Shown: positions 49,655 to 61,050 of the stretch, piece by piece | How positions within the stretch are numbered: the first letter of the stretch is position 1 | Layout: every line of letters begins with the position of its first letter | NCBI GenBank assembly: GCA_030220185.1 | Contig: JASPKZ010004576.1 | Location: forward strand, 759,001 to 823,000 | Direction of reading: 5' to 3' | Origin: Diploptera punctata | Taxonomy: Eukaryota; Arthropoda; Insecta; Blattodea; Blaberidae | Length of the DNA: 64,000 nucleotides | The notes under the pieces: model-generated | Told to the model about the DNA's origin: nothing | The model's input: the letters and a program-made list of their open reading frames with translations, nothing else | The model's database searches: none | Translations under genes and position numbers: made by a program

Positions 49655-50345
49655 TAGGTCATCGGTTGATTAATGTCTTTGACATCGTCCGATTCCCAAT
49701 AGCCAATTTTGCCGGTCCATCCAATCACCTGGTTGTAGACGTTTCTCCTTCATGTATAAGCATATTCCCTGACTCCAGGAGGTTTTAGGTCTTCTTCTGC
49801 CGCGTCTTCCCTCAGGTTTCCATTCCAAAACAGATTTTGGTAGCCGATCCTCTTCCATTCGCTGGACATGTCTGTACCATCTTAATTGCTGAGTTTTAAT
49901 ATAATCTAAAATAGTGTTTTCAATCTTCATTTTCTCCCTTATAACAGAGTTCCTAATTTTTTGTCTTCTAGAAATTCTTGCTGTCCTTCGTATAAAATCC
50001 ATTTCCGTTGCCAGAAGATACTTATTTCTTTTTGTTGTTAATGATCAAAGTTCTGCTCCATAAGTAATGATGCTTTAACAATTGCATGATATACTCCGTA
50101 TATTCATTTTATTTTTATTACTTATATTTTTATCCCACAATATTCCATTGAGGCAAGCAATTGTAAATTTTCCTTTATTATTTCTATTTCTTATTTCCTC
50201 TTCATAACTCCCCTCTTTATTTATTTTAATTCATAAATATGTAATCTCACTACAAGGTTTTATTGTTTCTCCAGTCTCCAAAATTAAATTTTGTTCTGGT
50301 GCACCATTTGATATTTTATTTAATCATTAAATATGTATAGGTTAC
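49655..50345 (-). mobile_element. L-K LINE C-terminal half
   Basis: A 110-residue frame (49670-50002, complement) reads RISRRQKIRNSVIREKMKIE, LRWYRHVQRMEEDRLPKSVL and GRRGRRRPKTSWSQGI. The upstream part is decayed but retains NGILWDKNI-like and TYGAEL-like traces. It is homologous to 14.8-15.06 kb and, for the upstream half, to the right end of the window. Confidence 0.8.
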
Positions 50346-50779
50346 CGTCTACAGGTGCATCCAGTTTCCTCTGTATTTCTATTATTGTTGTAGTCATGTA
50401 CTTTTTTTCTGAAGAATCTGAATTTGTTTCTAATTACCGATATACAAATTGCGATTGTGATTAAACGGACCCCTCTAATGAAATTTAACCCGTAATTTGA
50501 ACTGAATATTAAGTAAACTCAGGAAATACTTTATATTGGTTAATAGAGAGGTCAAACTTATAATTTCCCGCACGCCGTCATACGTATACCATTTTTTGTT
50601 CAGACAATGACAGGGAAGGGACTCCGCGGATGAGTGATCAGCTTAAGGTCATGTCCCAATCAACATGATTAAAACTAGACACACTCATAAACATGGATAT
50701 TAAACAAAAGCCCTCCACCGCCCAGGAACTTCATAATCTAAGTGAATTCCTCACAGCATGTCGAAGTTATGGTCTGATT
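50346..50779. other. DNA without recognisable feature
   Basis: Short frames only. Confidence 0.4.
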
Positions 50780-51095
50780 TTGCTGGGTTACGGAATATAT
50801 CTTCGTTTTGTCATCATCATCCGCCACGAATTAGGCTTTTTTGTAGACCTGTTGTGGCCCTATCTAGCAGTATTTTAAGAGGTCTTCCTGGCCATCGATT
50901 TCCTTTGGGTTTATATTGTACCATCATTTTTTGGAATTCTTGAATTATCCATTCTTTTAAATGGTCTAGTCAGTTTAATGTATATCTGTTGCTTTTTTTC
51001 TTCTACTGATTCAAATTCTAATTGTTCTACAATTTCTTCATTCTTTTTCGATCTAAAAGAGTGTATCCTGCTGTCCTTCTGAGAAATTTCATTTC
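50780..51095 (-). mobile_element. L-L LINE C-terminal remnant, part 1
   Basis: The complement contains KGNRWPGRPLKILLDRATTG-like and LEFESVEEKKQQIYIKL-like segments with TAGYTLLDRKKNE(E)I. This parallels the plus-strand L-L at 61.05 kb. It is interrupted by RTE-A at 51110. Confidence 0.7.
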
Positions 51096-51757
51096 TGTTG
51101 CTTTGATTCAGTGGCTAAATTCAAATACCTAGGAACAAATAGGAATGAGATGCACAAAGAAATTAAACATAGGCTCAATTCTGGAAATGCATGCTATTAT
51201 GCATTGCAGAGACTTTTGATGTCCCAACTTCTTTCAAAAATCGTTAAACTGAAAATATATAAAACTATTATTCTACCAGTTATGTTATATGGGTGCGAAA
51301 CATGGACTCTTACTTTAAGGGAGGAAAGGAGATTACGAGTATTTGAGAATAAAGTTCTTAGGAAAATTTTTGGATCAAAGAGAGATGAACAGACAGGTGA
51401 ATGGAGAAGACTACATAACAATGAACTACATGGTTTTTTAGGAAGCCAGATATAATAAGAACAGTTAAGTCTCGTAGACTGCGATGGGCAGGACATGTTG
51501 CACGTATGGGGAATGAAAGACGTGCATGGAAGCTTCTTGTAGGAAAACCAGAGGGAAAACGCCCAGTTGGTAGACCAAGAATGAGGTGGGAGAACAACAT
51601 TAACTATGATTTGAGGGAAGTAGATTATACAGGGAATGATTGTAAAGCATTAGCTCAGGATAGGGATGTATGGAGAGCTTATGTCCGCGCGGCCATGGAC
51701 CTACGGGTTTGATAGTGCCAGTGAGTGAGTGAGTGTGAGTGAGTGTTGCTTTGATTC
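51096..51757 (+). mobile_element. RTE-A copy with 14-bp TSD, inserted in L-L
   Basis: A perfect direct repeat TGTTGCTTTGATTC (51096-51109 and 51744-51757) flanks 634 bp of RTE-A. The insert starts at the AEFKYLG-equivalent and ends in (GAGT)n. Frame 51111-51455 reads IILPVMLYGCETWTLTLREE. Frame 51506-51712 reads KLLVGKPEGKRPVGRPRMRW. An 8-bp deletion removes the IIT of FKYLGTIIT, and one frameshift lies near 51440. It is a young-looking, 5'-truncated insertion. Confidence 0.92.
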
Positions 51758-52062
51758 TGCTCTTGTCTCTTTTTCTTAATGTCCAAAACTCACTTCCGTA
51801 TAAAAGGGACGGTATTGATAAAATGTTATATGTTTTTATTCTTGTGTATTTTTTGTACTAATTTAGCTTTTGATGTATTATTTATTATTCCTGAAATTTT
51901 GGTAAATTTGGTGATTTTCTTGTTCATATATTTTCATTTTGATAAGATATTTCACAATCCAAACAGTTTACATTTTTTACTTATTCTAGACATAGGTTAT
52001 TGTGTATTAACTTGCTTCTGATTGGATCTTCTCCTAAGAATGCCACTACTTTCGACTTCTGT
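51758..52062 (-). mobile_element. L-L LINE remnant, part 2
   Basis: It continues L-L upstream on the complement: RAESKQQ..., LLYGSEFWTLRKRDKSRI-like, then decayed sequence toward a KYLG equivalent. A SINE-C is inserted at its far end. Confidence 0.65.
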
Positions 52063-52392
52063 ACTGAAATTTACATAAAAGTAAAGTGAAGTAATTCTAC
52101 TACAGGCTCAGGAGGCCCTTGGGGTAGTAGTAGGTTAAGGCTCCCACTTTTTCTGGACAATCGGCACTTGTTGTCAGCCGGATTGTCAGCCCTGCGTGAC
52201 GGTCGCCTTTACCCCCAGATCAAGTGTCTGGTACTAATTTCAGTTAGAGGCTGAGTCGACCCCAGGGCCATAGTGCCGCCAGAAGGTTTGGGTCAGTTTA
52301 AAAATCCTGACCCCACCGGTGCTTGAACCCTCGACCTTCTGGCTTTTAGCGCAGTACCTTAACCACTACGCTACGGCGACTGAAATTTACAT
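52063..52392 (-). mobile_element. SINE-C, full length, with 14-bp TSD
   Basis: A perfect direct repeat ACTGAAATTTACAT (52063-52076 and 52379-52392) fixes the element at 52077-52378, 302 bp. On the complement it starts GTCGCCGTAGCGTAGTGGTT (A box) with B box GAGGGTTCAAGCACCGG. It ends ...GTAGAATTACTTCACTTTAC with a short T-rich tail. This copy defines the family borders. Confidence 0.93.
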
Positions 52393-52445
52393 CCCAAAAT
52401 ATTTTAATATTTTATCTTTCTTTTGTTAACCTTTAAATTGGAGAA

Positions 52446-52870
52446 ACTAGACTAGACTAGACTAAGTGTTGGAAGAGAAGGACCACCCACGTGTCCGCAT
52501 ACACGCCGGCCAGCCAAGCGAGCTCTCGGTTCGACCCGTGAGCTCATTCGACAGCCGAGAAGAATTGGCATGCAGGGTACTATCCTATCTCTTCCGGCTG
52601 CATTAGGGACTTATATGCCGTCTTCAGCCCTTTTGTGTAGAAATGTCGACGATTGAGTGAATATTTACTAGCCGCAGATCAGGAAGCAAAGGACCAGTGG
52701 TCGGACATTAGCAAGCCTTGAAGCTGGTCGTCGCCGATGGTGATGTACTAGTTGTTGTTCCAAACAGCCAAGAGGAACACCGCCGCCGCCAAGCCCCGAG
52801 GGGACAAGAAAGCGAGGGTGAACCGCTAGCCCAATCAGTTTCTTAAGCCAACATATTTAAATGTGTCGGA
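52446..52870. other. GC-rich sequence of unknown nature
   Basis: It begins with (CTAGA)n-like CTAGACTAGACTAGACTA and is markedly richer in G and C than its surroundings. It contains CCGCCGCCGCCAAGCCCCGA. No open frame of interest and no tRNA-like boxes. It could be the 5' region of a retrotransposon or a host-like CpG segment. Confidence 0.4.
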
Positions 52871-52914
52871 CGGCAGTGAAAACAAATCATGCGTGATCAT
52901 AATATAGTATTAGG

Positions 52915-53264
52915 ATTTTATTAGACTAAAAATAAGATACAACTATTTACAAATATTGATCGCACGATCAGCAAGCCGTACGTGCTGTTGATAGTCCGGG
53001 TATCAATACATTAATATCTAGTAATAATAAGAAAACAAAACAATAGATAACAATTCAATTACATTATACATTAATTAAGCTACGAATTTGGAGCTGGGTA
53101 TAGTTATTAAGTACTAATAATATTACATTTTGCTTAGCTCTACACATTTTACTCATTCATTCACAAATGAGTGTTTTTCTTATTTTCCGTGTTTTGTCCA
53201 GATATTTACCCACGTTTATCCAATTTTCTGGGTTTACCATTAACTCGTAGCATGCCAATCTATC
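52915..53264 (-). mobile_element. dispersed repeat E, copy 2
   Basis: It pairs with 33813-34275. The complement keeps VNPENWINVGKYLDKTRKIR. An RTE-A derivative is inserted at its end with a 16-bp duplication. Confidence 0.6.
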
Positions 53265-53713
53265 TAATTTAACTAAACTAATTCACTGGCACTATCGATC
53301 CTGTAGGTTCATGGCCGCGCGGAGATAAGCTCTCTATACATCCCTATCCTGAGCTAATATTTTCCAATCATTCCCTTTATAATATTCTTCCCTCAATTTA
53401 TTGTTTGGAATGGATTCCCTGAAGTAGTCCCCGCCCGTACAACCGAATAGGGTACTATTTTACCTCCGGAAAATTTTACCCCAGTGGAACCCATGTCCGC
53501 GTTTCTTAACGGTTGTATTTTTACGATGAAAGATCGTCACTGTTTCGACCAAGGTACTTTTCTTGTCTGGCTTATCACCTTCGACCAGTCCGGCATAGGT
53601 AATCCTATCGACAGAAATGCTACCGCCGGCATAACTCTCGGGGTCATTTAAGCACGCAAGCCACTCCACCACGACATGGTAAAGATACCATGGAGGGAGC
53701 ATGCCAATCTATC
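53249..53713 (-). mobile_element. RTE-A internal-deletion derivative with 16-bp TSD
   Basis: AGCATGCCAATCTATC at 53249-53264 and 53698-53713 bounds a 433-bp unit. On the complement it starts CCCTCCATGGTATCTTTACC and has the RTE-A leader (VEWLACLNDPESYAGGS in frame). It jumps near 53402 straight to the last 120 bp of the element, from LREEYYKGNDWK-equivalent to the GTGCCAGTGAATTAG terminus. All of EN and RT are deleted, so it is nonautonomous. Confidence 0.9.
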
Positions 53714-54927
53714 ACGATTTGAATTTAGAAATCTCTCATATTCACGTCATTAGATTAAGTTTAGGATTAAGGCCTCTCCTTGCGCATAGTAACCTCAGAG
53801 GTGGTTTACAATAACGGCAATTCGAGGAGAGAATACGTGAATGTCAAAAAGACAACCTAGTGGCATTGAATACAAAATAATAGTAAAAATGTATTGTAGT
53901 AACAACTTTTACTGTTTAATTATATATAAAGGGCACTACGTTTTTTTTAAATCATTGCATATATATTTTGTTTTCGAGATTCTAAAAAAAAATCCCATGT
54001 GACAGTTTTGCAAAAAATACTGTTGAAGATACAGGAATTCAGAACTGTTTTCTGCAGAAGATTTATCATGAAAAGGTTTTTTTCTCAGTATTTTATTTAG
54101 TTTTATTATATGTCAGGAATGAGTGTTCTTTTGTTCGCTAAAATGAAAGGTGGTTGTACAAAGTTGAAAGATGACGTTTGCAGGTACTAGGAATGGGGGG
54201 ATGTTTTCCACTAGAAAATGGATGTTATATTGTATTTCATTCTTTCACTTTGAAAAGAATTAAATTGTATGGAATAATTAAGTAATAAATGGCTTGTTGA
54301 AGGAAGATTTATATAAAAAGTATTATTTTCAATTCTCACGCCCTCTATTTAAAGTGATGAATGGTTGAAAATGTTCTTATCAAAGTGAAAGTGGGGGTGA
54401 AATGCGTAAATGAGGGTGTGGTAGTAGCCTTGGTTAATTACTATATCATGTGCAAATGATGACGGGGTTTCAATGCTTCGCTATTTAACGAGACATGAAA
54501 CCCTCTCAATTAAATAGAGTGCGTGGAATTACATTAAGTGTAATGCACTGAAATATACTAGTATTCAACATTTGTGTAACTCTGAGGGTCCTATGTAATA
54601 TGTAACCTTACATCGTTAAACGTTGGATGACAATGCAACTGGCTGAACTATACGCATGCTGTGCATATCTTGGTATTTCATTAGATATTAAGGATATGCG
54701 TATTGTCACAAAGCATAGCATGGTAGCATTTTCCTTTACGTTATTTCATACATTTACACTCTAATTCAACGCAGGAAGTTACTACATAATTTATGGGCTA
54801 TGCCAGGGTGGCCCTACCTACAGAGGGTAGATGTCGCGAAACTCATAATAACGGTATTTGTTTGTTAAGGAGGGATGGAGCGGTCAAGGTTAGCAGTACT
54901 TTTTCCAAATATATGTACTATACAGAG
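53714..54927. other. AT-rich DNA without recognisable feature
   Basis: Nothing recognised apart from short frames. Confidence 0.4.
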
Positions 54928-56150
54928 ATCATCAATGTGCATTTAGAAGAAACAGGTCTACAACAGATCAGATTTTTAGAATAAGACAGATTTTAGAAAA
55001 GAAATGGGAATATAATGGTACTGTACATCAATTGTATGTAGATTTCAAAAAAGCATATGATTCAATTAAGAGGGAGAAGTTATATAGTAACCTGCTGGAG
55101 TTCGGAATTCCTAAAAAGTTAGTTAGACTTATACGAATGTGTCTAAATGGCACAAAGAGTAGAGTGCGTGTAGGCAAAGAGTTTTCGGACACTTTTGAAA
55201 TCCAGAATGGGTTGAAGCAAGGAGATGCACTATCTCCTCTACTATTTAATTTTGTACTAGAGCATGCCATTAAATCTTTAGAGAATGAACAAGGCTTAGA
55301 ACTGAATGGTATTAATAAACTGTTAATTTTGCTGATGATGTAGTATTGTTGGCCGATAGCGAGGAGATACTAAAGGACAATACGCACACACTATTGAGTA
55401 ACACTAAGAACTTAGGACTGGAAGTAAATATCAATAAGACTATATATGTGGTCACACGTAGAAATACATTATATAATGGAAATGGACAGCTAATGACAAA
55501 TGAGGGAAATTTTGAGGAAGTGGATGAATTCAAATACCTAGGAACAATAATCACAAATAGGAATGAGATGCACAAAGAAATTAAACATAGGCTCAATTCT
55601 GGAAATGCGTGTTATTATGCATTACAGAGACTCTTGATGTCCCAACTCCTTTCAAAAAAACGTTAAACTGAAAATATATAAAACTATTATTCTACCAGTT
55701 ATACTATATGGGTGCGAAACATGGACTCTTACTTTAAGGGAGGAAAGGAGATTACAAGTATTTGAGAATAAAGTACTTAGGACAATTTTTGGACCAAAGA
55801 GAGATGAACAGACAGGTGAATGGAAAAGACTACATAACAATGAACTGCATGGTCTTTATAGGAAGCCAGATATAATAAGAACAGTTAAGTCTCGTAGACT
55901 GCGTTGGGCAGGACATGTTGCACGTATGGGGAATGAAAGACTTGCATGGAAGCTTCTTGTAAGAAAGCCAGAGGGAAAATGCTCAGTTGGTAGACCGAGA
56001 ATGAGGTGGGAGAATAACATTAACTATGATTTGAGGGAAGTAGATTATACAGGGAATGATTGGAAAACATTAGCTCAGGATAGGGTTGTATGGAGAGCTT
56101 ATGTCCGCGCGGCCATGAACCTACGGGTTCGATAGTGCCAGTGAGTAAGT
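54928..56150 (+). mobile_element. RTE-A copy, RT domain to 3' end
   Basis: It starts at the GDHQCAFRRNR-equivalent and keeps the RT motifs. Frame 55032-55343 has MYVDFKKAYDSIKREKLYSN (motif A) and NGLKQGDALSPLLFNFVLEH (motif B). Motif C (YADD) is broken by a deletion near 55325. Frames 55346-55666 and 55926-56135 carry FKYLGTIITNRNEMHKEIKH and RMRWENNINYDLREV. An A-run frameshift lies near 55655. It ends GATAGTGCCAGTGAGTAAGT. Confidence 0.92.
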
Positions 56151-56457
56151 ACGTAAGTATACATTTAAAAAACACAGTTTTCCTTTTACGGCATGCAAAC
56201 TAGTTTTATAGTAAATATTAGAGTCGACACTTTAACACAGGATAGTACAAATCCGCAAGAGCTCGGTGACAAGTGGTAACTGTTTTTCCGTTTTTTTTCT
56301 TTAAGAGGGGGTGACTTGGACGGCTACAACTTACAACTATGTACCAGCTGTGTTGTAATCTTCAGTTTTACATAGGGATTTCTCTCAATAAAATACTGTT
56401 AAAATGGCAACCCAGTTCCCTATTCCAAACACACAGTAACTACCTGGGTTGAATCTG
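56151..56457. other. DNA without recognisable feature
   Basis: Nothing recognised. Confidence 0.4.
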
Positions 56458-56461
56458 AGTG

Positions 56462-56805
56462 TAAGTTATAGCCGAGTGGTTAAGGCATGAAGCCTTGGCG
56501 CAGAGATACGGAACTTGCGCTGGTTCGGGTCTCCACGGGGGAAGAAATTTTCTCATAGAATTTCGGCCAGTATGAGACCGGTGTCCACCCAGCATCGTGA
56601 GGCATTTGGGTAGCTAGCATAAGTAGCGATTCCAGGTTAAGAAGACCAGCTAAAATGGCTGGGGGACCCGACATGCTGACCACATGTCCCCCCTACACTG
56701 GCAAGATGATCGTCTACCTCTGTGATTAACACATGTGGATGTGAGGTCATCATCCGGCTGGTAGTTCAAGCGCCTTCTAGGCCTGTCGCGTTTGCAGAAA
56801 ATAAA
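56462..56805 (+). mobile_element. SINE-B, full-length copy
   Basis: The tRNA(Ser/Leu)-like head (TAGCCGAGTGGTTAAGGC A box, GGTTCGGGTCTCC B-box remnant) is followed by CGGCCAGTATGAGACCGGTG, GCATTTGGGTAGCTAGC, GGTTAAGAAGACCAGC and TGATTAACACATGTGGATGT. This is the most complete copy of the family here. The 3' end near GTTTGCAGAAAATAAAAG is approximate. Confidence 0.85.
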
Positions 56806-56833
56806 AGTTATTACTACTCATTCGTTTTCTTAC

Positions 56834-58736
56834 GTTCCATTAACTAACTCACTGGCACTGTCGAACCCGTAGTTTTATGGCCGCGCGGACATAATCTCTC
56901 CATACATCCCTATCTTGAGCTAATCTTCTCCAATCATCCCCTATAAAATCTATTTCCCTCAAATCGTAGTTAATGTTATTCTCCCACCTCATTCTTAGTC
57001 TACCAACTGGACAATTTCCTTCTGGTTTTTCTACAAGGAGCTTCCATGCACGTTTTTCATTCCCCATACGTGCAACATGTCCTGCCCATCGCAGTCTACG
57101 AGACTTAACTGTTCTCATTATATCTGGCTTCCTATAAAGACCATATAGTTCACTGTTATGTAATCTTCACCATTCACCTGTCTGTTCAACTCTCTTTGGT
57201 CCAAATATTTTCTTAAGAACTTTATTCTCAATTACTCGTAATCTCTTTTCCTCCCATAAATTAAGAGTCCATGTTTCGTATCGCTATAATATAACTAGTA
57301 GAATAATAGTTTTATATATTTTCAGTTTAACGTTTTTTGAAAGGATTTGGGACGTCAAGATTCTCTGTAAAGCATAATAACACGCATTTCCAGAATTGAG
57401 CCTATGTTTAATTTATTTGTGCATCTCATTCATGTTTGTGATTATTGTTCGTATTTGAACTCAGCCACTTCCTCAAAATTTTCCTCATTTGTCATTAGCT
57501 GTCCATTTCCATTATATAATATATTTCTATGTGTGACCATATACTTAGTTTTATTGATATTTACTTCCAGTCCCAATTTCTTAGTGTTACTCAGTAGTGT
57601 CTGCGTGTTGGCCTTTAGTATCTCCTCACTATCGCCAATAGTACTACATCATCAGCATAAACTAACAGCTTATTGATACCTTTGAGTTGTAGGCCTTCCT
57701 AACTCCAGCAGGATACTATGTAACTTCTCCCTCTTAATTGAATCGTATGCCTTTTTGAAGTCTACATATAGTTGTTGTACAGTGCCATTATATTCCCATT
57801 TATTTTCTAAAATCTGTCATACTAAAAAATCTTACGTGTTGTAGACCTGTTTCTTCCAAATGCACATTGATGATCTCCTAGAATGTCATCAATATAAGGA
57901 GTAAGTCTGCTTATTAATATATTTGTTAGAATTTTGTACGAAGTTGAAAGTAATGAGATGCCCCTATAGTTGTTGCAATCAGTTTTGTCTCCTTTCTTAT
58001 AAATTGGTATTATAATCGATTATTTCCATTCATCTGGAAGAGCTTCTTTATCCCAAATCATATTAAGCAACTGGCATATCTTGTCCATCAATTTTCCTCC
58101 CTTTGATTTTATCAGTTCTGCTGGGATCTCATCTGAACCTGATGCTTTACACAGCTTCAATTTTTCTATCGCCATTTCAACCTCTAATGCACTTGGTTCT
58201 GCGATTAGCATTTGTGCTGTCTGTAAATTATCCTCTTCAATATCCTGTTCTGTATGTACATTTAATAGCTAATTAAAGTAACTTTTCCATCTATTTAATA
58301 TACTCCCGAAATCTGCAATCATATCCCCATTTTCATTCCTAATTATGTTTGTTCTAGCCTGAAACCCTTTCTTCTCTATCCTGAGTACCTGATATAAATC
58401 TTTAATTTTCCTATTTTTGGCATTCATTTCAAGATCATTAATCTTCTCTCTCAGATATTGCCTCTTTTTACTCTTTAGTAACCTCGTGGTTTCCCGTCTG
58501 ACACTACCCAATTGCTCCAAATTTACTTCATTTGGCTCGTGTAACCATTCCATTTTTGCTAGCTTTCTTTTCTTTACAATGTCGGCACATTCCTCATCAA
58601 ACCATTTCTTGTTTTGCCTCTTTTTAACTGACCAATGCTTTCTGATACTGAAAATTTAATAGTATCTCTTATAGCCTCCCATTCTTTATTTATATCAGTT
58701 TCTTCTTCGTTTACCACATTGTCATCTGTTCCATTA
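56834..58736 (-). mobile_element. longest RTE-A copy, with 9-bp TSD
   Basis: GTTCCATTA at 56834-56842 and 58728-58736 flanks about 1.9 kb. On the complement the segment between EN and RT is present (KEWEAIRDTIKFSIRKHWSV-like, then WLHEPNEVNLEQLGSVRRET and IRNENGDMIADFGSILNRWK in frame 58269-58553). It continues with ALEVEMAIEKLKLCKASGSD, GYADD-like residues near 57650, FKYLG-equivalent and RMRWENNINYDLREI (frame 56849-57118). Several stops and frameshifts make it nonfunctional. EN is lost. Confidence 0.88.
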
Positions 58737-59333
58737 CAAAATATTAAATAAATCGAACCAATTGATATATCCTATAGGATACATTACCAATTAAAGGGTT
58801 ATATATAGAAGGATAGCATTCGGGGATGTATTTTAATAAACTAGATATTGGAAATACGAACGGGATTCAGAAGGGTGAGAATAGGGACAAATAGAAGACA
58901 TTTAGTGAATGCGGTATTGAAAGTACGTAGCCAATAAGCAACAGGGGTAGTTATAATTCTGTGATTTTAATTTTTTTCGTAATTGAGATATACGCATTTA
59001 GCTTTAATATCCGTTGGAAGGCTCTCTTTTTTTCATCGTAGAGGACAGCACAGTAAGCTTTATGTAATTAAAAAAGTTAATACCTGAGAATTCATATTTT
59101 TTTGTTCGCTTAAATTACTAGAATCGAATTTATCTCTCTTCTCTCTGTTTGAACATTTGAGAACTAATAAAACGTAAGCCAGGATTCGCCTTTCACTACA
59201 GTTACCAACAAAACAAGATAAGCAAATTATAACCAACTTTACGAGCGAATTGTTTACTTTAGAGCAAAATATATGTATGCGAGATCGTTCAAAATTCCTA
59301 TTCACGTAATTGACATATATAGAGAATGCGTTT

Positions 59334-59335
<2 letters not shown>
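58737..59335. other. AT-rich DNA without recognisable feature
   Basis: Nothing recognised. Confidence 0.4.

Positions 59336-59391
<56 letters not shown>
59336..59391. repeat. (AAT)n microsatellite
   Basis: About 18 perfect AAT units. Confidence 0.95.
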
Positions 59392-59392
<1 letters not shown>

Positions 59393-59394
59393 CT

Positions 59395-59690
59395 GCGGCA
59401 GAAATAAAATTTATGAGTCATGCTGCAGGTTACTCAAGAACAGACCATAAATGGAATTCTGAGATTCTCAAAGAATTACGAACAGAATCAGTCATGGAAT
59501 ATGTACAAAAGCACAGAAACAACTGGAAATCTCACATAAGAAGAATGAGCAAAACAAGAATACCACGTCAAATCTTAAATTATGAGCCACCAGGCAAGAG
59601 ATCTTTGGGCAGACCCTTCAAACGTTGGATTGATACCGTAACAGACCACTATGTCTATCACATGAAAGGAAGAAGAAGAAGAAGATAATA
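59395..59690 (+). mobile_element. L-N LINE C-terminal remnant
   Basis: An open 91-codon frame (59413-59688) reads MSHAAGYSRTDHKWNSEILK, NNWKSHIRRMSKTRIPRQIL and GKRSLGRPFKRWIDTVTDHY, then GRRRRR from (GAA)n. It is related to L-D in order and motifs. RT is absent. Confidence 0.8.
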
Positions 59691-60495
59691 ATAATACCAT
59701 CCACCAGTGTCCAACACAGTTTCGGGTTGAGGGATGAGATGAGATATATTTTAGACGTCTGTAAACGGAAAGGTTGCAGGCCAACTACGCCTTAGGGGCG
59801 ATTTAAAAAGTTAAACGATTTGAATTGAATGAGTAGGGAGAAATGGTCGAATGAAATATGTGACATTTTTTTTGTCCGCAATTCCTTTAAGACTAGATAA
59901 ATGTAATACGTTTACTTCATCTAGACACTTTATATAATCTACAGTTGAATTAAGTAAATTGGCACTGTATATTCAATTTCGTGAATTTAAGGGTAAAATT
60001 ATGAAACTTGAGCAATAATTTTGATGGAAATAAAGCCAACACGAATCTTTAGAGTAGTATGGGGCTATTTATTTTGAAACTGGGCGTGCATTTATCTTGT
60101 TAGAATAAAACTCCAAGGCTGGTATGGATCATAAGTTGATATATCCATGAAGCGAGGGGATCTTCAAGTTAAATTCATGTTATTTATGGAGGGTGGCGCC
60201 TGAGCAAGACAAAGTGCCCAGTCCTATATCACTGGAAGCACGCGAAAAATAAATAAATTTATTGTGCACTACATAACTCACCAGATAGGGGACCCTAAGA
60301 TACTGTCCAGTCTCGCGGCTGCGTATTTTCAACGCTCTTTAGTGCTATTGTTTCTTCAAAACGATACTGCACTTTGCCGCAGTATCACTTTCACCAGGTT
60401 CTAATCGTATCATATCTCGTGTTGCCTCTCTTCCATTGTTTTAACAGTATGTATAATGACTGCTTTTCCTGGGCACGGAATAAAAATTCTTCAGC
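59691..60495. other. DNA without recognisable feature
   Basis: Nothing recognised. Confidence 0.4.
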
Positions 60496-61050
60496 ATTAC
60501 CCTCACATGCCGGACTGGTCGAAGGTTATAAGCCAGACGAAAAAAGTACCTTGGTCGAAGGAGTGACGATCTTTCGCCGTAAAAATACAACCGTCAAGAA
60601 ATGCGGACATGGGTTCAACTGGGGTAAAATTTTCCGGAGGTCAAATAGTCCCCCATTCGGTTCTCCGGACGGGGACTACTTCAGGGAACCCATGCTAAAG
60701 GCTCATGAACAGACAGGCGAATGGAGAAGACTACATGGTCTTTATAGGAAGCCAGATATAATAAGAACAGTTAAGTCTCGTAGACTGCGATGGGCAGGAC
60801 ATGTTGCGCGTTTGGGGAATGAAAGACGTGCATGGAAGCTTCTTGTAGGAAAGCCAGAGGGGAAACGCCCAGTTGGTAGACCAAGAATGAGGTGGGAGAA
60901 CAACATTAACTATGATTTGAGGGAAGTAGATTATACAGGGAATGATTGGAAAGCATTAGCTCAGGATAGGAATGTATGGAGAGCTTATGACCGCGCGGCC
61001 ATGAACCTACGGGTTCGATAGTGCCAATGAGTAAGTAAGTAAGTATTACC
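60496..61050 (+). mobile_element. RTE-A internal-deletion derivative
   Basis: A leader segment (ATGCCGGACTGGTCGAAGG to GGGAACCCATGCTAAAGG, 60508-60700) is joined near 60701 to the C-terminal segment. The latter runs from ATGAACAGACAGGCGAATGG to the GATAGTGCCAATGAGTAAGT terminus. A single 215-codon frame (60374-61021) runs through the junction, but leader translation is probably not native. EN and RT are absent. ATTACC at 60496-60501 and 61045-61050 is a possible short TSD. Confidence 0.88.

Noticed and set aside
60374..61021. 215-codon open frame as one gene
   Set aside because: It is a chimera of the RTE-A untranslated leader and RTE-A C-terminus across a deletion junction, not a natural protein.
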